Assembly (NCBI RefSeq): GCF_002284535.1
Contig: NZ_NPKH01000016.1
Span: forward strand, 248,001-312,000
Length of the DNA: 64,000 nt
Direction: 5' to 3'
DNA from: Mesorhizobium wenxiniae
GTDB lineage: Bacteria; Pseudomonadota; Alphaproteobacteria; Rhizobiales; Rhizobiaceae
Part shown: positions 57,448 through 64,000 of the stretch, piece by piece
Position numbering within the stretch: position 1 is the first letter of the stretch
Layout: the number at the start of each line of letters is the position of its first letter
The notes under the pieces: generated by a model
Databases searched by the model: none
Told to the model about the DNA's origin: nothing
The model's input: only the letters and a program-made list of their open reading frames with translations
Program-made: the position numbers and the translations under genes

Positions 57448-58279
57448 AGCGGCCATGACTTGGGAAGACGCCGTCCGCTGGTGCATGAGCGAGCCTTCGA
57501 TGAAAGAACTCGCCCGCGCCGCCTATTTCGACGATCCAGTCGTGGCCGCGCAGCGCTATCACCAAAGCGCGGAGTTCGACGCGGTTCGCAGTATGATCCC
57601 GCGCAAGGTGGGCCGTGCTCTCGATCTTGGCGCCGGCAACGGCATTCTCTCCTATGCCTTGGCGCGCGAGGGGTGGTCTGTAACCGCTGTAGAGCCCGAT
57701 CCGAGCGCACTCGTCGGTGCCGCTGCGATCCGGGCGCTTGCCGAAAGCACAGGCACGCCCATCGATGTGGTCGAAGCGTTTGGGGAGGCGATCCCGTTGT
57801 CCGCCGCAGGCTATGATTTGGTTGTCGCACGGCAGGTGCTCCATCATGCCCATGACCTTCCGGCCTTCTGCCGCGAAATGGCGCGTCTCTCTCGCGAAGG
57901 CGCGACGGTGCTGTCGTTGCGTGACCACGTGGTCTCCGGGCCGCAGCAACTCGAGCCTTTCCTGCGCGCCCACCCGCTTCATCATCTCTACGGTGGAGAG
58001 AACGCCTTTACGCTGGCGGGCTACCGCGCTGCAATCCAGGGGGCCGGGCTGACGATCGATCGCGAATTGATCTCGTTCCAGTCCGTCGTGAATTATGACC
58101 CAATGACACCATCGGAGATTCGCGACAGGCTCGCCAAAATCTTTGGTCCGTTTTCCCCGGTTGTTCGCCTGGCCCTTTCGCCTGTGCCCTTTGGTGCCGT
58201 CGCCAGGGTCGCCGCCTCGCTTGATCGCCGGCCTGGGCGCTTGGTCTCTTTCCTTTGCCACAAGCGCGGGAAGGACTGA
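57440..58279 (+). CDS. class I SAM-dependent methyltransferase
   Basis: This 279-residue methyltransferase has motif I ALDLGAGNGILSYALAREGW (about residues 60-79), an acidic SAM-ribose residue in AVEPDPSA, and later DLVVARQVLHHAHDLPAF. It is a UbiE/methyltransferase-11 type enzyme, likely acting on a sugar or lipid of the polysaccharide. The first ATG, at 57440, overlaps the stop of the acyltransferase remnant. It is followed in four bases by the reductase gene. Confidence 0.85.
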   Translation: MPEAAMTWEDAVRWCMSEPSMKELARAAYFDDPVVAAQRYHQSAEFDAVRSMIPRKVGRALDLGAGNGILSYALAREGWSVTAVEPDPSALVGAAAIRALAESTGTPIDVVEAFGEAIPLSAAGYDLVVARQVLHHAHDLPAFCREMARLSREGATVLSLRDHVVSGPQQLEPFLRAHPLHHLYGGENAFTLAGYRAAIQGAGLTIDRELISFQSVVNYDPMTPSEIRDRLAKIFGPFSPVVRLALSPVPFGAVARVAASLDRRPGRLVSFLCHKRGKD

Positions 58280-58283
58280 TTTC

Positions 58284-59258
58284 TTGACGCAATCAAAAGA
58301 GGCTAAGCCTGTCTGGGTGACCGGGGCCGGCGGTTTCATCGGCCTGCACCTCGCTCGTTTTCTTGGTCAAAAGGGCTGCCATGTCATCGGCTTCGGTCGA
58401 AAAGAAGCACCGGGTTTTGCGTTGGCGACCGGCGGCGTATTTTTTTCCGGAGCAATAGCCGTGGAAACAATGGATGCGGCTCTGGCAGCACATGGTCGCC
58501 CATCGGCCGTGTATCATTTGGCGGGTGGCGCGACGGTCGGCCAGTCGATTGCCGATCCCCTGAAGGACTTTGAACAAAGCGTTGTCTCTGCGGCTCGTGT
58601 CCTCGATTTCTTGCGCCGACGCGCACCCGATGCACCTGTCGTTCTTGCATCCTCTGCGGCCGTCTATGGCGGCGGCCATGCGGGTTCGATCAGGGTCGAC
58701 GCGGCGCTCGATCCCTATTCTCCCTATGGCTATCACAAACGCATGGTCGAGGAGCTTGGCCGGTCTTATTGTGCCGCATACGGCCAGCCAGTCTCGGTGG
58801 CTCGCCTCTTTTCGGTCTATGGCGAAGGGTTGCGCAAGCAATTGCTCTGGGATCTCTGCGGAAGGCTCGCGGCAGGCGAAACCGACATTGTGCTTGGCGG
58901 CACGGGTAGGGAAATGAGGGATTGGCACCATGTCTCGGATGTCGTGCGGTTGATCCATCGCATTTTGCCCGCCGGCGAACCGCGCTTCGCCGTCTATAAT
59001 GGCGGTGCGGGCGCTCCTGCGTCCGTCAGCACGATTTCCAGCATGGTTTTGGAGGCCTGGGGAGGGAACCATCGCCTCTCGTTCTCTGGAGAATCCCGGC
59101 GGGGCGACCCTGTCAATCTGATCTCGGATCCCTCCGGCGTCCCGGAGGGGCTTCAGTTGCAGGTGCCGCTCAGCAGGGGCATCGCCGGCTATGTGGATTG
59201 GTATCGCGCTGAAATTCTCGCCGAGCCGGTCGGTCATCTGCGACGCTCCGCGCCTTGA
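58284..59258 (+). CDS. NAD-dependent sugar-nucleotide epimerase/reductase (Rmd-like candidate)
   Basis: This 324-residue extended SDR has cofactor loop TGAGGFIGLHLARFL near the N-terminus and the Ser-Tyr-Lys set LASSAAVYGG plus YGYHK. Late residues NGGAGAPASVSTISSMVLEA are typical of epimerase/dehydratases. I start at TTG 58284, with GGAAGGA eight bases upstream and no better ATG. With gmd it could reduce GDP-4-keto-6-deoxy-mannose to GDP-D-rhamnose (Rmd role), though other substrates are possible. Its stop overlaps the TTG start of the glycosyltransferase. Confidence 0.78.
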   Translation: MTQSKEAKPVWVTGAGGFIGLHLARFLGQKGCHVIGFGRKEAPGFALATGGVFFSGAIAVETMDAALAAHGRPSAVYHLAGGATVGQSIADPLKDFEQSVVSAARVLDFLRRRAPDAPVVLASSAAVYGGGHAGSIRVDAALDPYSPYGYHKRMVEELGRSYCAAYGQPVSVARLFSVYGEGLRKQLLWDLCGRLAAGETDIVLGGTGREMRDWHHVSDVVRLIHRILPAGEPRFAVYNGGAGAPASVSTISSMVLEAWGGNHRLSFSGESRRGDPVNLISDPSGVPEGLQLQVPLSRGIAGYVDWYRAEILAEPVGHLRRSAP

Positions 59259-60430
59259 TTACCGTCGGCTTCACTCTCATCGGCCGCAGAACTTGGTCAG
59301 GCGGCGAGTCCTATCTACGCAACATGCTGAGCGTCATAGGCTCTGAGTTGCGTGGTAAGGTGCAGGCGAAACTGTTTCTTGCACCTGAGCAGCATTCAAG
59401 CATTGGCGCGTCCTTCGATCATATGTTGGCTGCGCCTGCTATTGTTGATGACCGGGTCACGGGCGCCGGGCTCGGCCGGCGAGGGCTGATCGCACTTGCT
59501 GGCGGAAGTGACCGTGCCTTCGCGGATCTTGTCGCTGAGCAAGGCATCGATGTCGTGTTTGAAGTCGCCCAGTGGTTCGGCAACCGGTTTCCAGTGCCGG
59601 TCGTTTCCTGGATCCCGGATTTCCAGCACCGTCGTCTGCCGCACCTCTTTCCGCGTAGCGCCTGGTGGCGCAGGGATGTCGGCTATCGCCTGCAGACGTC
59701 CGGAAATCGCACCATAATGCTCTCGAGTGGGGACGCGCTGGCGGACTGCAAAAAATTCTATCCGGCCTCGCGCAACAAGACCGCTGTCGTGCGTTTCGCT
59801 ATCGATCTCGATCCAGCCGCCATCCTGGCGCGTGCCGATGAGGCGCGCCAGGCGCATGGGGTGCCCGAGCGTTTCTTCTTCCTCCCCAACCAGTTCTGGG
59901 TCCACAAGAACCACAGGCTGGTCGTAGAGGCGTTGAAGCATATAGACCAAATCGGGGCGCTGGACTCCTTGCCGCCGATAATCCTCACGGGACGCACCAC
60001 CGATCCGCGCGACCCGACATTGTTCAAGCGCCTGATGGAGCTTGCGGAAACGCACCGGCTCGGAAGCCATTTTCGACACCTCGGATTGATTCCCTATGAC
60101 GATGTCGTCGCCCTGATCGGTGCCGCAGACTATCTCCTGAACCCTTCGCACTTCGAGGGGTGGTCAACCACAGTCGAGGAAGCGAAGTCGCTGGGCACGC
60201 CGATGCTGCTGTCCGACATTCCACTGCATCGCGAGCAGGCGCCGGAATCGCTCTTCTTCGCACCCGATAGTGCAGAAGCGCTGGCGCAGCGACTCCTGGA
60301 AGCCGGGCAGCGCCCACGCTTAGCCCGCGACAGTGTCGCCGTGCTGCAAAGTCGGCAACAAATGCGCCGCCGAGACTACGCGGCAGCGCTCCTTGCTTTG
60401 TTTGAAAATGTCAGAGGTGTCACCCAATGA
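59255..60430 (+). CDS. family 4 glycosyltransferase
   Basis: This 391-residue GT-B enzyme has VVSWIPDFQHRRLPHLFP in the N-terminal domain and a C-terminal E(x)7E motif NPSHFEGWSTTVEEAKSLGT. FFLPNQFWVHKNHRLVVEA is the nucleotide-sugar domain start. The only plausible start is TTG 59255, overlapping the previous stop (TTGA), and its own stop overlaps the guanylyltransferase start (ATGA). Four genes in a row are thus translationally coupled. Confidence 0.88.
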   Translation: MITVGFTLIGRRTWSGGESYLRNMLSVIGSELRGKVQAKLFLAPEQHSSIGASFDHMLAAPAIVDDRVTGAGLGRRGLIALAGGSDRAFADLVAEQGIDVVFEVAQWFGNRFPVPVVSWIPDFQHRRLPHLFPRSAWWRRDVGYRLQTSGNRTIMLSSGDALADCKKFYPASRNKTAVVRFAIDLDPAAILARADEARQAHGVPERFFFLPNQFWVHKNHRLVVEALKHIDQIGALDSLPPIILTGRTTDPRDPTLFKRLMELAETHRLGSHFRHLGLIPYDDVVALIGAADYLLNPSHFEGWSTTVEEAKSLGTPMLLSDIPLHREQAPESLFFAPDSAEALAQRLLEAGQRPRLARDSVAVLQSRQQMRRRDYAAALLALFENVRGVTQ

Positions 60431-62667
60431 CCGAGCGGATCGTCAGTTTTGTCATGAGCGGCGGCGTTGGCTCACGGCTGTGGCCGCTGTCGCGCGAGGA
60501 CAATCCCAAGCAGTTCCACGATTTTTCGGGTGATGGCTCGATGCTGGCCAAGACGTTGCGCCGGCTAAGGGCGCGGCCGGATGGCGAAACGCCGATTTTC
60601 CTGATTGCCTCGGAGCGGCACGCCGACCGCGTCCACGCCGACCTCGCTGGCCTCGACCTTTCCGGTGGCGGCCCCTTGTTCGAGCCGACCGGTCGCAACA
60701 CTGCCGCCGCCGTTGCCTTGGCGACCCTGCGCACCTTGTCCGAATATGGCGACAGCCTGGTGCTGGTGGTGCCGTCCGATCATGAGATCACGACTGCACG
60801 ACAATTCTGGCAGAGCGTGGAAAACGGCACCGGCGCGGCGCGTGCGGGCCGGCTGGTGGTATTCGGCATCAAGCCTGGCCACCCCGAGACCGGTTACGGC
60901 TATATCGAGATCGCCGGCGAGAGGGATGGCATCTGCGATGTCTCGCGTTTTGTCGAGAAACCGGACCTCGCGACCGCGCAGAATTACCTGGCTGCAGGTA
61001 ATTTCTACTGGAACACCGGCATCTTCCTGTTTCGCGCCAGCGCCATGCGCGACGCCTTCACGGCTTTCGAGCCCGAGATATGGCAGGCCACCGAAATTGC
61101 CTACCAGGCCGCGACATCAGATCTTTCCGGTCTGTATATGCCTCTGGAGCTCTACGCCGCCATTCCCTCGACGTCGATCGACTATGCGATCATGGAGCGC
61201 GCCAGCCACATCGCCATGGTGCCGGCCGGCTTCCGCTGGAACGATCTCGGTTCCTGGCAGTCGTTGCTCGATGTCGGCCCGTCCGACAATGACGGCAATG
61301 TCATCGTCGGCGACGTCGTCGCCATCGACTGCGAGAACTCCTACATCCGCAGCGACAGTCGCTTGCTCTCGGCCATCGGCTTGAAGGACGTTGCCGTCGT
61401 CTCGACCGCCGATGCCACCTTCGTCGCCCCCGTCAGCCGCAGCCAGAACGTCAAGAAGATCGTCGAGCAGCTCGAAAAGAGCGGTCGGCTGGAAACCAGG
61501 TTCACGCCCGCCGCCGACCGCGTGATCGAAAGCGGCGCCTGGCGCCGCCGTGTGCACCACTGGCTGTTTGAAGAGACGGTGCCGCTGTGGTCCACGGTCG
61601 GGGTCGATGAGCGCCATGGCGGTTTCCACGAGGCGCTCGGCTTTGACGCCATACCGCTGATGAAGCCCAAGCGCATGCGCACCATGGCCAGGCAAGTCTA
61701 CGCCTTCGCTGTCGCCAAGGCGCGCGGCTGGGACGGGCCTGCCGACCGGTTGATCAGCCACGGCCTCGAATTCATGGCCAGAAACGGCCGCACCGACAAT
61801 GGCGGCTGGGTGCGCACGCTCAATGTCAACGGCACGGTCGCCGACGCCGCCGAGGATGCCTATGATCATTCCTGCGTGCTCCTGGCGCTGGCGCATGCCC
61901 ATATGGTCGGCAATCCTGATGCATTACGGCTTGCCGAAGAAACGTTTTCGTTTCTCGACGCGCATCTCGAGGATCATCGCATGACCGGCTTTCTCGAAAC
62001 GTCGAGCGGCGCGGGCGACCGGCGTTCCAACCCGCATATGCATTTGCTCGAGGCTTTTCTGGCCTGGCATCAGGCGACCGGCGAACTCGCCTATCTTCGC
62101 CGCGCCGCGCGCATCGTCGATCTGTTTCGCAGCCACTTCTTCGATCCGGAAAGCTGGACGCTGGGCGAATATTTCGATGCCGAGTGGAGGCCGGCGGAGG
62201 GCGAGAAGGGTACATGGACGGAACCCGGCCACCATTTCGAATGGGCCTCGCTGCTGGTCGACTTTGCCGGGCGCAGCGGCCAGAGTGAACTGACCGGCTT
62301 TGCCAGAAAGCTCTATGCCTCGGCCATCGCCAACGGCCTCAATCGCGCCACTGGCCTTGCCTATGGTGCCGTCTCGCGGCAAGGTCTGCCGCTCGACCGT
62401 GTCTCACGCAGTTGGCCACAGGCGGAAGCGATCAAGGCGGCGATTGCGCTGGACGGTTCAGGCGGACCTGACCTCAAGCCCGAGATCGAAGCGCGTGTCG
62501 GTCGCCTGTTCCGTTGGCACATCGACCCGGCACCGCTTGGCCTGTGGATAGACCGGATCGACGAACGTGGCCGCTCGCTGGCGACCGATGTGCCGGCAAG
62601 TATCTTTTACCATCTGGTCTGTGCGCTGACCCAGTATCTCGACGGCACCATCGGCAAATCTCGATAG
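60427..62667 (+). CDS. mannose-1-phosphate guanylyltransferase fused to AGE-family isomerase
   Basis: This 746-residue two-domain protein has as residues 1-355 a nucleotidyltransferase: GGVGSRLWPLSREDNPKQF (GTP loop), FVEKP, and WNTGIFLFRA. They make GDP-mannose from mannose-1-phosphate. Residues 370-746 are an AGE-superfamily alpha/alpha barrel, VHHWLFEETVPLWSTVGVDE onward, with conserved acidic and His segments AEDAYDHSCVLLALAHAH and EPGHHFEWASLLVD, likely acting as mannose-6-phosphate isomerase. Usual fusions carry a cupin PMI domain instead, so this is a different solution to the same pathway. It supplies substrate for Gmd. Confidence 0.88.
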   Translation: MTERIVSFVMSGGVGSRLWPLSREDNPKQFHDFSGDGSMLAKTLRRLRARPDGETPIFLIASERHADRVHADLAGLDLSGGGPLFEPTGRNTAAAVALATLRTLSEYGDSLVLVVPSDHEITTARQFWQSVENGTGAARAGRLVVFGIKPGHPETGYGYIEIAGERDGICDVSRFVEKPDLATAQNYLAAGNFYWNTGIFLFRASAMRDAFTAFEPEIWQATEIAYQAATSDLSGLYMPLELYAAIPSTSIDYAIMERASHIAMVPAGFRWNDLGSWQSLLDVGPSDNDGNVIVGDVVAIDCENSYIRSDSRLLSAIGLKDVAVVSTADATFVAPVSRSQNVKKIVEQLEKSGRLETRFTPAADRVIESGAWRRRVHHWLFEETVPLWSTVGVDERHGGFHEALGFDAIPLMKPKRMRTMARQVYAFAVAKARGWDGPADRLISHGLEFMARNGRTDNGGWVRTLNVNGTVADAAEDAYDHSCVLLALAHAHMVGNPDALRLAEETFSFLDAHLEDHRMTGFLETSSGAGDRRSNPHMHLLEAFLAWHQATGELAYLRRAARIVDLFRSHFFDPESWTLGEYFDAEWRPAEGEKGTWTEPGHHFEWASLLVDFAGRSGQSELTGFARKLYASAIANGLNRATGLAYGAVSRQGLPLDRVSRSWPQAEAIKAAIALDGSGGPDLKPEIEARVGRLFRWHIDPAPLGLWIDRIDERGRSLATDVPASIFYHLVCALTQYLDGTIGKSR

Positions 62668-62824
62668 AGCGGGTTGGCAGAATAGGAAGTCTCTTCGATT
62701 GAAACCGGTCTGTTGTCTTTCGAGCCAAACATCGGTTTTTTGACCAGATGTCGGGCCTATCAGCCGCTATCGATGCGACCAAACAAACGGTGTGGTTGCG
62801 CGGGCGTTTCCGTTAGCGATAGAG

Positions 62825-63328
62825 ATGCGTACTTGGCCATGGCGGAGTAGGATATTGTCGCTCAAGAATATAGGCTTGCTTGCATTTCTTGCCTTGGCGT
62901 TTGCGGTTGGCTTCTTTGTCATTATCGTGGAAAAAGGGACGCCTGTTCGTCCGCAACCCCCAAAGCGGCAAGCGGCACTTGAGCCGTTTGCGGGCAAGCT
63001 TTCCGTCCAGGCAGTCGATGATCTTCGCGTCGCCGGCCGCAAGATTGTGCTGTGCGGCGTGGCGTTTACCAAGCCAGGATCCATGCGTGCCATGGTAACG
63101 GAGGCAGTGCGCCGGGATTACCAAGGGCTCGCTCTGACCTGCAAGCCGGTCGGCACGGGGACACCTTGCGACGGCAATGTCGCCTCAAAGTTTGGTGACG
63201 CCATCGTTGTGCAGTGCCTCACGTCCGATGGCATGGATTTAGCGGCGAAACTTGCCGAGAATGGCATCTTGTGCGGACAGCCCGCACAGGCCGGTTCGAC
63301 CTACAAATCTTGCCTATCAGGTTCGTAG
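62825..63328 (+). CDS. membrane-anchored SNase-like (degenerate thermonuclease-fold) protein
   Basis: This 167-residue protein has one N-terminal membrane helix (residues 16-36, LLAFLALAFAVGFFVIIV) and a Cys-rich extracytoplasmic domain. VAGRKIVLCGVAF and GDAIVVQCLTSDGMDLAAKL follow the second half of the staphylococcal-nuclease fold, but the catalytic Arg/Glu residues are not seen, so it is probably not a nuclease. Several Cys are positioned for disulfides. An in-frame GTG at 62792 is an alternative start. It follows the guanylyltransferase fusion by 157 bases. Confidence 0.55.
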   Translation: MRTWPWRSRILSLKNIGLLAFLALAFAVGFFVIIVEKGTPVRPQPPKRQAALEPFAGKLSVQAVDDLRVAGRKIVLCGVAFTKPGSMRAMVTEAVRRDYQGLALTCKPVGTGTPCDGNVASKFGDAIVVQCLTSDGMDLAAKLAENGILCGQPAQAGSTYKSCLSGS

Positions 63329-63671
63329 CTCACGGCTCGCCAACTGCCTGTCATAAAACGAAAGACAGAATGTGCGATAACGCCCCACGTAAAACAGAGT
63401 TGGCCACAACCCCTGTACCAAGCATCCGCGCGATGGCGGCCAAATGCCGCGAAATAAACTTGCCTTTCTTACAATTTCCAGCGGGGGCGGCGCGAAAACG
63501 GAAGATTCAATCTGCCAAGTGAGTGTGTCCAATGAAACACACCGGAAACCAAAAAGTCATTTCGCAAATGCGAAACAGGTTGGAATCAAAGCAGAAAGCT
63601 GTTACGCGCTTACTCAATACCTTAGTGCTTGGGCGGGGCCGAGGTACGGCGGGAAAAAAGGATCGAAACGA
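63329..63671 (+). other. intergenic region with operator-like palindromes
   Basis: About 340 bases contain no supported gene and are AT-richer than the flanks. They contain GTGTGT/ACACAC arms (63523-63542) and the palindrome at 63560-63575. These are the likely control sequences for the downstream secreted-protein gene. Confidence 0.5.
63560..63575. promoter_or_regulatory. perfect 7+2+7 palindrome upstream of terminal gene
   Basis: TTTCGCA-AA-TGCGAAA lies about 97 bases before the start of the final gene and looks like a dimeric regulator site. No -35/-10 pair was identified with confidence. Confidence 0.4.
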
Positions 63672-64000
63672 ATGAACCTTACTGTAAAAATTGCGTTGGC
63701 CGGATTTGTGGCCTCGATCGGCTTCGGCCCGGTTTCGTCTTTCGCTCAGGACACGTCATGCACCTGTACGACACCCTATCAGGCAGCGGCGAATTCGATT
63801 GGTTCCATCGGGCACGCCAATGGCGACGTAATGGTTTCGCAAGCCGCTGGCTATGGCCCGGCCAAGGCGGGAAATGCTCTGGATTTTGGCAGTCGCGTAG
63901 TGGTCGGTGCCAGGGGATCGGCTTCCGTCAATGTCGGTGGCTGCAACCTGGACGTGCCTGCGAACTCAAGCCTCGACATTTCTCGTGTCGAGAACAATAT
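63672..64000 (+). CDS. secreted protein, FecR-domain-like, cut by window end
   Basis: 109 codons are visible from ATG 63672. Residues 1-26 are a signal peptide ending SSFAQ. The mature start has DTSCTCTTPYQAA, followed by GDVMVSQAAGYGPAKAGNAL, then VVVGARGSASVNVGGC, a beta-rich pattern like FecR-type domains (a value, gap, threshold, and repeated strands). The C-terminus lies beyond the window. It could be a surface or periplasmic component linked to the polysaccharide locus, but this is not established. Confidence 0.6.
   Translation, partial: MNLTVKIALAGFVASIGFGPVSSFAQDTSCTCTTPYQAAANSIGSIGHANGDVMVSQAAGYGPAKAGNALDFGSRVVVGARGSASVNVGGCNLDVPANSSLDISRVENN

Overview
The window looks like a chromosomal segment of a Mesorhizobium-type alphaproteobacterium (Hyphomicrobiales). 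The evidence is high-GC coding, a CcrM-type GANTC adenine methyltransferase, the gene order ccrM - HAD - mutY - DciA-like - DsbA-like lipoprotein - smc, a pyruvate phosphate dikinase, a BioY transporter, and two copies of a double-hairpin intergenic repeat of the kind I associate with Mesorhizobium genomes. The genus is an inference from gene content and was not tested.

Positions 1-14.5 kb are mostly core genes: the N-terminus of a membrane signalling protein, a RimJ-like acetyltransferase, an M16 zinc peptidase carrying a one-base frameshift, threonine synthase, a lipoprotein, two HAD phosphatases, ccrM, mutY, a DciA-like protein, a Tat-like DsbA lipoprotein, smc, and a UDP-glucuronate-4-epimerase-like gene behind a long hairpin.

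Positions 14.5-21.7 kb hold a tight minus-strand catabolic operon. An XRE-cupin regulator is followed by a periplasmic sugar-binding protein, ABC ATPase and permease, then a phosphotriesterase-like metal hydrolase, a DUF1355-type amidotransferase-like protein, a PfkB kinase and a BtpA/SgcQ-family protein. A promoter with a perfect inverted repeat between its -35 and -10 lies ahead of the binding protein. The substrate is unknown to me. This is the best candidate for an undescribed pathway.

Positions 22-27 kb carry an NAD(P)-binding NDUFA9-like protein, a small metallothionein-like Cys-rich protein, an SLC13-like permease and a CPA1-type Na+/H+ antiporter. They end at a tRNA-Gln(UUG) that has a clear promoter. 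Positions 27.3-34.3 kb have a VOC protein with a C12 homopolymer in its leader, ppdK, DUF427, an unknown small protein, an acyl-CoA ligase and a DUF1499 membrane protein.

Positions 34.5-40.4 kb form a second regulated uptake unit. A LacI-type repressor is divergent from a polyamine-type ABC importer followed by a divergent nucleoside-phosphorylase (MTAP/PNP) homologue. Two TAACGTTA-cored palindromes lie between repressor and importer. An MBL hydrolase and bioY follow.

Positions 42.5-64 kb are a surface-polysaccharide locus. A NusG/RfaH paralogue is followed by an initiating sugar-phosphate transferase, gmd, several glycosyltransferases, an FkbM methyltransferase, Wzx, a nitroreductase paired with a polysaccharide pyruvyl transferase, a Wzy-like polymerase or ligase, a secreted hyaluronidase-like (GH56-like) protein on the opposite strand, a decayed acyltransferase, a SAM methyltransferase, an NAD-dependent sugar-nucleotide reductase, another glycosyltransferase and a mannose-1-P guanylyltransferase/AGE-isomerase fusion. 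Gmd, the reductase and the fusion protein together suggest a GDP-6-deoxyhexose such as D-rhamnose or L-fucose. The window ends in a secreted protein cut by the edge. No CRISPR array, rRNA or intact insertion sequence was seen.
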